The notes under the pieces: generated by a model
Seen by the model: the letters and a program-made list of their open reading frames with translations, nothing else
Told to the model about the DNA's origin: nothing
Databases searched by the model: none
Part shown: positions 1-8,737 of the stretch, in pieces
Layout: every line of letters starts with the position of its first letter
Position numbering within the stretch: the first letter of the stretch is position 1
DNA from: Streptomyces sp. P3
Lineage (GTDB): Bacteria; Actinomycetota; Actinomycetes; Streptomycetales; Streptomycetaceae
Direction: 5' to 3'
Assembly (NCBI GenBank): GCA_016893485.2
Contig: JAFEKX020000001.1
Location: 5,969,501 to 6,033,500, forward strand
DNA length: 64,000 bases
Position numbers and translations under genes: made by a program

Positions 1-1
1 C

Positions 2-463
2 GCCACCCGATACGCCCTGCTCCCACTGCGCGTCTTCCTCGGCGTCACCTTCATCTACGCCGGCCTGGACAAACTCACCGACAGCGCCTTCATGAAGTCC
101 TCCGGCGCCGGCTCGATCGGCGAGACGATGCGCGCGGTCCGCGACTCGTCGGCGATCCCGGCCCTGGTCGACCTGGCCCTGAAGAGCCCCGTCGGCTTCG
201 GCTACGCCATCGCCCTCGGTGAACTCGCCGTCGGCATCGGCACGTTGCTCGGCCTGCTGGCCCGTCTCGCCGCACTCGGCGGCGCGCTGATCTCGCTCAG
301 CCTGTGGCTGACCATCAGCTGGGCCAACGACCCCTACTACTACGGCAACGACCTCGCCTACCTGATGGCCTGGCTGCCCCTCGTCCTCGCGGGCGCCTCC
401 ATGTTCTCCCTGGACGCGGTGATCCGCGGCAGGCGGAGGCAACGGGCCGGGGGCTACCGGTAG
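2..463 (+). CDS. DoxX family membrane protein, 5'-truncated by window edge
   Basis: The reading frame is open from base 2 and ends at the TAG at 461-463, so the N-terminus lies outside the window. The visible 153 residues begin with a segment carrying the Arg-x-Phe-Leu-Gly...Tyr-Ala-Gly-x-x-Lys pattern typical of the first DoxX helix. Two or three further hydrophobic helices follow, then a short basic tail. DoxX proteins are small four-helix inner-membrane proteins, linked in some actinobacteria to thiol or redox homeostasis; the role here is unknown. Bases 464-618 hold no gene that I can recognise. Confidence 0.8.
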   Translation, partial: ATRYALLPLRVFLGVTFIYAGLDKLTDSAFMKSSGAGSIGETMRAVRDSSAIPALVDLALKSPVGFGYAIALGELAVGIGTLLGLLARLAALGGALISLSLWLTISWANDPYYYGNDLAYLMAWLPLVLAGASMFSLDAVIRGRRRQRAGGYR

Positions 464-618
464 TTCGGGTAGCTCCGGTAGGTCCCGAGGAGGGAACCGG
501 CGGCGGTAGCGCCGTCGGTGGGTGGTGAAGCCGGCGGGTGGTGAAGCCGGAGGGTTCTTTCCGGGCCGTCAGCCCGGTCCGCCGGAGCCGGCCGTCCGCA
601 ACCGTTCGTAGGCGATCG

Positions 619-861
619 TCAGCCGGATATGTCCGGACCCGGGTCGGCCGTGTTCCCGCGGCCGGCCCCTCGGCGTCTGCGGACCGCGCCGTTGATGCCC
701 GCCGCCACTCCGGCCAGGACCAGGCCGACCGTGACCAGCGGGATCACCGCGAACCACTCCGTCACCCACAGGCCGCCCGCGTCCCCGGCGTAGACCACGC
801 CCGCGGCGGCGAGGAAGAGGCCGGCGACCAGCTTTCCGGGCTGGAACTCATGACGCAGCAC
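619..861 (-). CDS. Small two-helix membrane protein
   Basis: This 80-residue protein has two hydrophobic helices (about residues 8-25 and 33-55) and a basic Arg-rich tail. I chose the GTG at 861 because it overlaps the stop of the upstream PspC gene (848-850), suggesting translational coupling; an in-frame start at 891 would lie deeper inside that gene. The family is unfamiliar beyond being a small integral membrane protein. Its coupling to a PspC/LiaF-like gene suggests a place in the same envelope-stress locus, which is inference. Confidence 0.6.
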   Translation of the reverse strand: MLRHEFQPGKLVAGLFLAAAGVVYAGDAGGLWVTEWFAVIPLVTVGLVLAGVAAGINGAVRRRRGAGRGNTADPGPDISG

Positions 862-2233
862 GGCTGACCTCCGCCTGTCCGACGCCGACATGGAGGTCCA
901 GGGTCAGCGTGCCGGTGCTCTTGACGCCCGTCGCCGGGGTCAGCGTGACCTGCTGGTGCTTGCCCGGCTCCACGTCCACGTCCTTCTTGTCGTCACCGGG
1001 CAACTGGATGTCCCCGACGCCCACGTTCACATTCAGCTTCACCGTCACGTCCGACGGGACGATCACCTGGAGCTGCCCGACGCCGACCTCCGCGTCCGTC
1101 GCGACCGTCTGCCCCTTGGTCAGGCGCAGGCGGGTCAGGTCGAGCGTCCCCACCCCGTTCCCCAAGTCGTATTTCTCCTGGACCTCCGCGACCGCCGTCG
1201 GCTGCCATCTCACGCGCTCCCAGTGCGTGGTGAGGTCCTTGGGCAGGGCCGCCGAGGCGGCGAGCAGGCCGGCCGTGACGATCGCGAGGAAGACCGAGCC
1301 CGCCCCCGTCCGCCCGACGAACGCGCTGACCGCGATCCCCAGACCGAACACCACGAGCGCACAGGCGAGGCCCGCCTGAAGGCTGGTGCCGAGCGCCTGG
1401 TCGTCCCATTTCGCGGCGGCGCCGACCGCTCCCGCGGCGAGCGCGAGGAGGAAGATCCAGCCGCCGATCCAGCGCGGGCCGCGCGGCTTCGGGGTGCCGG
1501 GCGAGGGGTGCGCTGGTCCTCGCGCCAGTGCGGGTACGAAGGGGCGAGCCTGGCGTCGACCACGTCCGCGATGTCACGGTCGCGGGAGTCGCCGGGACCC
1601 CACAGATAACCGGTGCCGCCGACGTGGGTGCCGTCCTTGACGATCGGATCCCGCCACCAGGAGGGATAGGAGGTGACCACCGGCGGCGCCTGGGCCTCCG
1701 GCGGTGCGTCGGCGACGGCCTGCGCGGCCAGCGGGTCGGGGTCGGGGGCGCCGCGCTGCTGCGACCAGTACCCCGCGCCCGCCAGCAGCAGGGAGAGGAC
1801 GACGGCGAACGTCAGCACACTCGCGTTGCTCAGCATCGACAGGAACACACCGCAGCCCACCAGCGCGAACAGCACAGCCGCCAGGGCCTGGCCGTCGACG
1901 CGGCCGGTGAAGAGCTTGCGGACCTCGTTCTCCTCCTCGTCGTCGTACGGGACGAAGAGCCAGGCGAAGCCGTAGAAGATGAGGCCGATGCCGCCCGTCG
2001 CGGAGAGCACCGCGAGGGTGATCCGGAAGATCACCGGGTCCATGTCGCACTGGCGCCCGAGCCCCGCGCACACCCCCCGCGAGCACCTTGGACCGCCGGT
2101 CGCGCCGGAAGCGGTGCGGAGCCGCGGACGCGGCGCCCTCGCCGGGCACGGCGTCCCGCGGCCCGCCGCCCGCTTCCGGGACCGGGCCGGAGCCGGGTCC
2201 CGGACCCGTCGCGGCGTGCTCGTGATCTGTCAT
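848..2233 (-). CDS. PspC domain protein with LiaF-like C-terminal domain (frameshifted)
   Basis: The N-terminus is a 45-residue Pro/Gly-rich cytoplasmic segment. A PspC domain follows (motif KVLAGG, then CAGLGRQ and a helix ending in FAWLFVPYDDEE). Further membrane helices come next, and the C-terminus is a beta-rich domain with repeated VGVG motifs resembling the LiaF/DUF2154 cell-wall-antibiotic response domain. LiaF and PspC proteins sense or dampen envelope stress. The frame is interrupted at about 2080 (a G/C run) and about 1510, so the intact protein is near 460 residues. The gene is divergent from a PspC-histidine kinase at 2447, which points to one shared signalling locus. Confidence 0.78.
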
Positions 2234-2446
2234 GCGTCCATGCTGCCCGCCGCGAGCCGCCGATGGCAGTCGGGACAACCCTGGCCGAACCCTGAGATCC
2301 GCCCTGACCCGGGCCGGGGAGTGTTCGACAGCGCCCCCGACCCCGCGAAAGCCGTTCGCCGTGCGCCGATTTCGAGGACGCGGTCCGTCCGATTCGAAGA
2401 TCAGGGAGTCTCGGGGTCGACCCTGATGCCCTGAACGGCGGGGCGT

Positions 2447-3753
2447 GTGAACATCGGTGGCATGCCGGAAGCCGCAGCATTGCCCGTCGAGGACCCGCGG
2501 CCGCCGCGCAAGCTCTACCGCAGCAGTGACGGTCGCTGGCTCGGTGGAGTGGCGCGGGGGCTCGCCGGGCATCTCGGCCTGCCGGTGATCTGGGTGCGGC
2601 TGGTGTTCGTCGGGCTGTTCCTCGCGGACGGGCTCGGCGCGCTGTTGTACGCGTCGTTCTGGTTCTTCGTGCCGCTCGGCGTCGGCGGTGTCGCCGGCCA
2701 GCGGCCCCGTCGCTCGTCTCCACCGAGACCTCGCCGGACGGCCGCCGCCGACTCGTCGCCCGCAAGCCGGACAAGGGCCAGATCGTCGCCCTGCTCCTCA
2801 TGGTCGTCGTGGCCCTGGTCTTCGTCGGCAACGTGAATCTGGGCGACGGCGCGAAGGCCTACCTCTTCCCGACCGTCCTCGTCGGCGCGGGCGTCGCCCT
2901 CGTCTGGCGCCAGGCGGACAACGCCCGTCGCGCCCGCTGGGCCGAGGTCGGCAGCCGCCGCCGTACGCTCAGCCTGCTGCGCGCGGGCGGTGGCGTCCTG
3001 CTGGTCACCGCCGGTGCCACCGCGATCTTCGTGTTGCAGGGCTCCGCCGACCACCTCGGCTCGGTCCTTCAGGCCGCCCTCGCGGTCCTCGTCGGCATCA
3101 CACTGCTCGCCGGCCCGTATCTCGTGCGGATGACCCAGGACCTCTCCGAGGAGCGCCTGATGCGCATCCGCGCCCAGGAGCGCGCCGAGGTCGCCGCCCA
3201 TGTCCACGACTCCGTGCTGCACACCCTGACCCTGATCCAGCGCAACGCCGACAGCCCGAGCGAGGTGCGCCGCCTGGCCCGCGCGCAGGAGCGCGACCTG
3301 CGCGCCTGGTTGTACAAACCGGAGGGCACCGGCAAGGACGAGGCCGACGAACCCGACACCCTCGCCGAGGCGGTCCGCCGCAGCGCTGCCGAGGTCGAGG
3401 ACAAGCACGGCGTCCCCATCGAGGTCGTCGTGGTCGGCGACTGCCCGCTCGACGAGAGAATCGGCGCCCAGATGCAGGCCGCGCGCGAAGCGATGGTCAA
3501 CGCGGCCAAGTACGGTGGCGAGGGCGGCGCCGTGCAGGTCTACGCCGAGGTGGAGGGGAAGAAGGTCTTCGTGTCCGTCCGTGACCGCGGACCGGGCTTC
3601 GACCTCGACTCGATACCCGCGGACCGCATGGGCGTCAGAGAATCGATCATCGGCCGTATGGAGCGGCACGGCGGTACGGCACGTCTGCGCGCGGTGCCGG
3701 ACGGCGGCACCGAGGTCGAGCTGGAGATGGAGAGGGCGGAGAAGACGTCATGA
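2447..3753 (+). CDS. PspC-histidine kinase, NarL/DesK type (frameshifted)
   Basis: An N-terminal PspC domain (about residues 20-80, motif DGRWLGGVARGLAGHLGLP) precedes several membrane helices. A HisKA_3 dimerisation box follows (HVHDSVLHTL, His at about base 3208), then a HATPase domain with the N-box AAREAMVNAAKYG and G-box DRGPGFD. Such kinases phosphorylate LuxR-type regulators in response to envelope stress. One base is missing near 2700 in a C run, which separates the PspC part from the rest. The GTG at 2447 is used; ATG 2462 is an equally possible start. The stop overlaps the regulator start as ATGA, so the two genes are coupled. Confidence 0.88.
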
Positions 3754-4469
3754 GCGACACGACCGAGACGAACGAACCGGCGGAGCCGACCGGCGGGAGC
3801 GCGGGCGGGCGTCACGTGCGCGTGGTCCTCGTCGACGACCACCGCATGTTCCGTACGGGGTCCAGGCCGAGATCGGCCGGACCGACGAGACCGGTGTCGA
3901 GGTGGTCGGCGAGGCCGCGGACGTCGACCAGGCGGTCACGGTGATCACCGCGACCCGCCCCGAGGTGGTCCTCCTCGACGTCCACCTCCCGGGCGGCGGC
4001 GGGGTCGAAGTCCTGCGCCGCTGCGCCCCGTTGATGAGCGACGCCGAGCAGCCCGTCCGCTTCCCTCGCCCTCTCCGTGTCGGACGCCGCGGAGGACGTG
4101 ATCGGCGTGATCCGCGGCGGTGCGCGCGGCTACGTCACCAAGACGATCACCGGCACGGACCTCGTCAACTCCATCTTCCGGGTCCAGGAGGGCGACGCCG
4201 TCTTCTCCCCGAGGCTGGCCGGGTTCGTCCTCGACGCCTTCGCGTCGACCGACGCCCCGCCGGTCGACGAGGACCTGGACCGCCTCACCCAGCGCGAGCG
4301 CGAGGTGCTCCGCCTCATCGCGCGTGGGTACGCGTACAAGGAGATCGCCAAGCAGCTGTTCATCTCGGTGAAGACGGTCGAGTCCCATGTCTCGGCGGTG
4401 CTGCGGAAGCTCCAGCTGTCCAACCGGCACGAGCTGACCCGGTGGGCGACGGCACGGCGACTGGTGTGA
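3750..4469 (+). CDS. LuxR/NarL family response regulator (two frameshifts)
   Basis: The receiver domain starts with VVLVDDH (acidic pocket) and carries the phospho-acceptor Asp in VVLLDVHLPGGGG. After a linker, the C-terminal LuxR helix-turn-helix reads LTQREREVLRLIARGYAYKEIAKQ and ends with the recognition helix around VKTVESHVS. It is the partner of the kinase whose stop codon it overlaps. The frame is broken at about 3857 (one G missing from a G run) and about 4063 (one C extra in TTCCCTC), both inside the receiver domain. The intact protein would be about 240 residues. Targets probably include the divergent PspC gene; this is inference. Confidence 0.88.
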
Positions 4470-4500
4470 CCCGTAAGGGCCCGACCCCGTAAGGGAGTTC

Positions 4501-4524
4501 ACCCGGGATTCACACCACCCGGGT
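4501..4524. terminator. Hairpin at convergent regulator/NlpC junction
   Basis: A perfect 7-bp inverted repeat, ACCCGGG and CCCGGGT with a 10-base loop, sits between the converging response regulator and NlpC/P60 genes and overlaps the NlpC stop codon. It is placed where a bidirectional terminator would be expected, but it has no U-tract. Confidence 0.4.
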
Positions 4525-5583
4525 CGCCCCCGCGAACGGCATCTCGTCGATCGGTGCCAGCCGCACCGGAGCCGTCGGGTTCGGGGCGTGGATCATCTGG
4601 CCGTCGCCGACGTAGATGCCGACGTGACTGATGCCGGAGTAGAAGAACACCAGGTCGCCGGGGCGCAGTTCGGAGCGGGAGACGCGCTGTCCGGCGTTGA
4701 TCTGGGCGTAGGTCGTGCGGGGCAGGGAGACGCCGGCGGAGTTGTAGGCGGCCTGGACGAGGCCCGAGCAGTCGAAGGCGTGGGGGCCCGTGGCGCCCCA
4801 GACGTAGGGGCTGCCGAGCTTCTGGTAGGCGTAGGAAACGGCCGCCGCGGCACGGGAGTTGGGGGCGTCGGCAGCGGCGGAGGAGGAACCGGGGGCGGCC
4901 AGCGCGCCCCGGGCCGTCGTGGCGGAGCGGGACGCGCGGTTGGCGGGCGTGGGGTCGGTGACCTGGGCCTGTTGCTGCGGGGTCAGGCGGGAGAGCAGGT
5001 GGCGGGCCTGGTCGAGCTTGCCGGTGATCGTGGTTTTCTGTTTCTTCAGCTCGGCCTGCCGCGACTTCAGCGAGGTCAGCTCGATGTGCGCGGCACCGCG
5101 CAACTGCTCGATCTCGCGCAGCTGTTGGCGTACGAGCTCGACGGCCGCCGTCTGTCGATGGCCGACCCGGTCGGCGAACTCGGCGCCGTCCAGATACCGT
5201 TCGGGGTCGTTCGAGAGCATGAGCTGCACCGCGGGGTCGATCCCGCCGCTGCGGTACTGCGCGGCGGCGACATAACCCAGCGCGTCCCGTGCCGAGTTGA
5301 GCTTCTCCGTCTTGCGTGCCGCCTCGTCCCGCAGGGTGTTCAACTGCTTCTCCGCCGCGTCCGCCTTCTCCTTCGCGCCGTCGTACTTCTCGGTCGCGAC
5401 CTCCGCCTCCTGGTACAGCTTGTCCACCTTGGCCTTGACCTGCGTCGGTGTCAGCTGTGGCTCGGCGTTCGAGGTCCCGTCGAAGGCTGTCGCCGTCGCC
5501 GCGCCCGCGAGGGCGATGGTGACGGCGGTGCGGGCCGTATTGCCGCTGAGCGAGCGCTGTCGGAGCTTGCGGTGCGCTGCCAC
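4510..5583 (-). CDS. Secreted NlpC/P60 peptidoglycan endopeptidase
   Basis: This 357-residue exported hydrolase has a basic N-terminus and a signal segment (about residues 14-38, ending at AEP). A long coiled coil follows (about 40-220, rich in Glu, Lys and Gln, from VDKLYQEAE through LKKQKTT). The C-terminal NlpC/P60 domain has the catalytic Cys in AFDCSGL and the His in ISHVGIYVG, with the second polar residue near MIHAPN. The family cleaves D-Glu/meso-DAP type stem-peptide bonds during growth and division. The GTG at 5583 is chosen because homologues start MAxHRK. The upstream 5584-5810 has no recognisable c-di-AMP riboswitch core, although related genes often have one. Confidence 0.9.
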   Translation of the reverse strand: MAAHRKLRQRSLSGNTARTAVTIALAGAATATAFDGTSNAEPQLTPTQVKAKVDKLYQEAEVATEKYDGAKEKADAAEKQLNTLRDEAARKTEKLNSARDALGYVAAAQYRSGGIDPAVQLMLSNDPERYLDGAEFADRVGHRQTAAVELVRQQLREIEQLRGAAHIELTSLKSRQAELKKQKTTITGKLDQARHLLSRLTPQQQAQVTDPTPANRASRSATTARGALAAPGSSSAAADAPNSRAAAAVSYAYQKLGSPYVWGATGPHAFDCSGLVQAAYNSAGVSLPRTTYAQINAGQRVSRSELRPGDLVFFYSGISHVGIYVGDGQMIHAPNPTAPVRLAPIDEMPFAGATRVV

Positions 5584-5934
5584 GTGGACTGCACGTCCTT
5601 TCGTACGACCGCCGGGGAGCGGGCGATTGCGCGTCCGGCGGCGGCCCGCACAGGGGGAGCAGGGCCGCCGCCGGACCTTTCGGCGGTGGTGTCCGACTGC
5701 CGCCCCTGGTCCGGGCGGCGCTGGAGAGCCGGTCACCTGGTGGAGGACGCTAAACCTGACGGTGACGGCCCGGTAACGCATGTCCGGAACTGACAGGAGG
5801 TGACCGCGAAGTGACCATGGATGACTGTGATCCCGGTCCGGGGTCGCCGCCTTCACGCGGCGCGCTGACCGATGCGGCGGTTCCGGCGTGGGGCGGTGCG
5901 GCACGGTGCTATGGGCCGCATATATGCGACGGCC

Positions 5935-6002
5935 GGGAAGCGGTTGGGGAAGCGGGTGGGGAAGCGGTTTGGGAAGTGGCTCGGGAGGCGGGTCGGGAGG
6001 CG
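5935..6002. repeat. 12-bp tandem repeat, about 5.7 copies
   Basis: Units of the form GGGAAGCGGTTG are repeated head to tail: three near-identical copies, then three diverged ones (GGGAAGTGGCTC, GGGAGGCGGGTC, GGGAGGCG). The array lies in the 473-bp region 5584-6056 between a divergent NlpC gene and a membrane-protein gene. Short ORFs cross it on the plus strand but none has convincing family features, so the rest of the intergenic region is regarded as non-coding. Confidence 0.8.
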
Positions 6003-6056
6003 CGGCGCAGGGGCGGTGTCAAGCGGCCTCAGGGCCTCTGATTAGGCTCCGGACCC

Positions 6057-6410
6057 ATGGACGTACTCATCCATCTCTTCGTCGGCCTGCACATCATCGG
6101 CATCGCCGCGCTGCTCGGCGGTTTCCTCACCCAGATGAAGGCGATGGGCCAGGGCACCGCCCGCTTCGTCCCCGGCATGCTGCACGGCGCGCTGACCATG
6201 CTGGTCACCGGCGCGATCCTGGTCGGCCTCAACCAGGCCGACGACCAGCACGTCAACAACATCAAGATCGGCATCAAGCTCGCGCTGCTGGTCGTGATCC
6301 TCGGGCTCGTCTATGTGAAGCGGGACGAGGAGAGGGTCGACAAGAGCCAGTTCGCGCTGGTCGGCGGGCTGACGATGGTGAACGTCTTCATCGCGGTCCT
6401 GTGGACGTGA
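6057..6410 (+). CDS. Small four-helix integral membrane protein
   Basis: This 117-residue protein has about four hydrophobic helices (residues 3-22, 38-58, 68-86, 98-116) with short polar loops (QADDQHVNN, KRDEERVDKSQ). It is an integral membrane protein of a kind common in Streptomyces with no assigned role. The ORF is intact. It ends inside the 3' end of the convergent TehA/SLAC1-like gene, a 23-bp tail-to-tail overlap. Confidence 0.8.
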   Translation: MDVLIHLFVGLHIIGIAALLGGFLTQMKAMGQGTARFVPGMLHGALTMLVTGAILVGLNQADDQHVNNIKIGIKLALLVVILGLVYVKRDEERVDKSQFALVGGLTMVNVFIAVLWT

Positions 6411-7386
6411 CCCGCGTGACCCGCCCCTCGGCCCCCGCGTAGAACCGCACCGCCCCGACCGCGACCACCAGCCAGCCCGCCACCGCGATCCACACCAGCA
6501 CCTGCCCGGGCGTCCTGAGCCACGAGAAACCCAGGGCGGTCCCCACGGAGAGCACGGCCACCGCCGTCATCCCCAGGGGGAACACGGTCGCCCAGCGCCG
6601 CACGTCGTAGCGCAGTCGGGGCCGGACCACCTCCGCGACCGCCAGGACGACGTACCAGGCCATGACGAGCACCAGCAGGGCCTCCGTCACGGCGCGCAGG
6701 ACGCCCCGGCCGTCGGAGTTCCACAGGTACAGTTCCGCGCTGCCCGCCGCGACCAGCTTCGACCCGGCCAGCGTCGAGATCGCCAGCGCGCCGCCCACCA
6801 CCCAGTGGTCCCCGGCGCCCGTCACGACCTGCCGTACGTCGAAACGGCCGAGCGCGACCCCGTAGAGGACCAGCCCCAGCCAGAACAGCACTAGCGCGGT
6901 GTGCGCGAGCCAGGCCACCGATTCCGCCGCCGCGAGCGTGGCGCCCAGTACGGCGAGGCCCTGTGTGGCCACGCACACGAGGAAGACCGCGCCCGCCATC
7001 CCGCGCTTCCAGTGCCGTACGACATCGATGAGCAGCCCCGGCCACAGCACCGCGGACAGGGCCAGCAGCGCTTCCGCGAGGGTCTGCCGGCCGGCCGCCG
7101 AGAAGCGGGTGCCGAGGACGGTGGTCGCGGCCACGGCGGTCAGCCCGGCCGGTGTCGCCGCCTCAGCGAGCCACCGCCGACGGTCCCGCAGCAGTCGTAC
7201 GACGAAGTCCGCGGCCAGGGCCAGCCAGGCGGCGCAGGCCAGGGCGAGGGCGATCCGGGACAGCGTCTCGTGGCCGATGAGATGCAGGCCGATCGACACG
7301 ATCGCGGCGGCCATCACGGCGGTTCCGGCAGCCGCGGGCCGCTGGGACCACCAGGCGCGGAAGCGGGACATACCGGTAGCGGACAT
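6388..7386 (-). CDS. TehA/SLAC1-like tellurite resistance/C4-dicarboxylate transporter family protein
   Basis: This 332-residue polytopic protein has about ten predicted helices and few charged residues. Its length and helix spacing fit the voltage-dependent anion channel/C4-dicarboxylate transporter superfamily (SLAC1, TehA, Mae1). Members form anion or dicarboxylate channels; substrate cannot be read from this sequence. The ORF is uninterrupted. It starts at ATG 7386, with MSATGMSRF allowing a second Met at codon 6, and its 3' end overlaps the convergent small membrane-protein gene. Confidence 0.72.
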   Translation of the reverse strand: MSATGMSRFRAWWSQRPAAAGTAVMAAAIVSIGLHLIGHETLSRIALALACAAWLALAADFVVRLLRDRRRWLAEAATPAGLTAVAATTVLGTRFSAAGRQTLAEALLALSAVLWPGLLIDVVRHWKRGMAGAVFLVCVATQGLAVLGATLAAAESVAWLAHTALVLFWLGLVLYGVALGRFDVRQVVTGAGDHWVVGGALAISTLAGSKLVAAGSAELYLWNSDGRGVLRAVTEALLVLVMAWYVVLAVAEVVRPRLRYDVRRWATVFPLGMTAVAVLSVGTALGFSWLRTPGQVLVWIAVAGWLVVAVGAVRFYAGAEGRVTRVTSTGPR

Positions 7387-7483
7387 GGGCCGATGCTAGG
7401 GAGCCGCCCCGGTGCCGACGGCGGGCCACGCGCGCGTGGAGCTCAAAAACACCTGCACGCGTGTGTGCGTGCCGAGAACCCGC

Positions 7484-8416
7484 TCAGGCCGGGCGCACCA
7501 CGCTGTGGACGATCGCCGTCGCGTCGTGGTGGACCGACTCCTCGCGGACGTAGGCGCCGGGCTTCGGGGCGTGGATCATCATGCCGTCGCCCGCGTAGAC
7601 ACCGACGTGGCTGATGTCGTCGTGGAAGAAGACCAGGTCACCGGGTTGTGCGTCGGCCAGGGTGACCGTGGTGCCGGCGTCGGCCTGGTCGGTGGTCGCG
7701 CGCGGGAGGGTGACTCCGGTGGCCTTCCAGGCGGCCTGGGTGAGGCCGGAGCAGTCGTAGGAGCCGGGGCCGGTGGCACCCCAGACGTACGGCTTGCCGA
7801 CCTGGGCGCGGGCGAAGGCGACGGCCTTGGCGCCCTTCGTGGCGTAGGAGGCGACAGAAGGGATGCCCTTCGCCGTGTCCGCCTGGGTCGCGGCCTGCTG
7901 CATCTGCGCGGTCAGCCGCGACAGCAGCTCGCGTGCGGTGGCGAGCTTCTTCTGGACGGTGGTCTTCGCCGTCCCCAGATCGCCGTGCGTGTCGGCGGGA
8001 ACGGCAGGGTTCCCGGTCGCCGGCTGTCCGATGGTGTACGCGTCCCCCGCGTCCCTCCGGCGCATGGCCAGTCGGCTCATCAGCTGGGTCTGCTCGAAGT
8101 AGTCCGGCGGGATGTCCGCGAGCCGGAAGGCCGAGGCGTCCGGGGCGGAGACCCCGGTGCGGTACTGCCCGGCGGCGAACGAACCCAGCCACTCCCGCGC
8201 GGAGTTGGGCCGCTGCGCGCGCTCGGTGACGTCGTCCAGGAGGCTGTCGACGCGCTTGCGCGGCCTGGCCGCCCGCTCCCTGGTCGCGTTGTACTTCTCG
8301 GTCGCCGACTCCGCCCGCCGGTAGAGGTCGTCGATCTTCTTCTCGACCTCTCCGAGGCCCGGGTTGCCTGCGATGCGCTTGCCCGTGGAACGCGGCTTGC
8401 GGTGCGACGACGCCAA
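7484..8416 (-). CDS. NlpC/P60 family protein lacking a recognisable signal peptide
   Basis: This 310-residue paralogue of the 4510-5583 protein shares the SHRK N-terminus, the coiled coil (KKIDDLYRRAESATEKYN) and the C-terminal NlpC/P60 domain (Cys in SYDCSGL, His in ISHVGVYAG, MIHAPKPG). It appears to start at TTG 8416. Between the basic start (residues 1-15) and the coiled coil there are only about eight residues (GNPGLGEVE) where the paralogue has a hydrophobic export segment. The ORF is open throughout, so a single indel does not explain this. It may be an in-frame loss of the signal peptide or a misread start. Without export the enzyme would not reach peptidoglycan. Confidence 0.8.
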   Translation of the reverse strand: MASSHRKPRSTGKRIAGNPGLGEVEKKIDDLYRRAESATEKYNATRERAARPRKRVDSLLDDVTERAQRPNSAREWLGSFAAGQYRTGVSAPDASAFRLADIPPDYFEQTQLMSRLAMRRRDAGDAYTIGQPATGNPAVPADTHGDLGTAKTTVQKKLATARELLSRLTAQMQQAATQADTAKGIPSVASYATKGAKAVAFARAQVGKPYVWGATGPGSYDCSGLTQAAWKATGVTLPRATTDQADAGTTVTLADAQPGDLVFFHDDISHVGVYAGDGMMIHAPKPGAYVREESVHHDATAIVHSVVRPA

Positions 8417-8705
8417 GGGAGGCGACCCCTTCCAGATGGTGCCCGAAGGGCCGTTGCTGTCCTGTCGAGCCGCGACTGACCCACGGTCCGTGCCCGGAAA
8501 GGGAGTTGGACCGGCGCGCCCCAGGTCGGCGGGGTCGTGCGGCTTGAACGAACGCTAACCAAAATGTGTGGCTCGTGTGAAGGTCGATGTGCGTTATGCC
8601 CGGTACGCGCCCGTGACCTCGGTCATGCGCGGGATCGGTCATCGCTGATCGTGATCGAGCGGTTCTGGTCCGTGAATTCTCCCGAGTTCCCGGGGTGGCG
8701 GTCGG

Positions 8706-8728
8706 TTGTCAGTGGGGCGCCCTAAACT
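8706..8728 (+). promoter_or_regulatory. RecA-NDp/PafBC-type DNA-damage promoter of pcrA
   Basis: The sequence is TTGTCAGTG (8706-8714), eight bases, then TAAACT (8723-8728), an exact match to the TTGTCAGTG-N8-TAnnnT promoter class known for RecA-independent damage induction in actinobacteria. The -10 hexamer ends nine bases before the ATG at 8738, implying an almost leaderless transcript. The remaining 8417-8705 contains the divergent NlpC upstream region, with nothing else recognised. Confidence 0.85.
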
Positions 8729-8737
8729 CGGAAGGCG

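Noticed and set aside
3855..4075. Programmed frameshifting in the response regulator
   Set aside because: The shifts sit in C/G runs without slippery-site or structure features, and many unrelated genes show the same pattern.
5584..5810. c-di-AMP (ydaO-type) riboswitch before the first NlpC/P60 gene
   Set aside because: Such riboswitches often precede cell-wall hydrolase genes in Streptomyces, but the expected core segments are not visible here or before the second NlpC gene.
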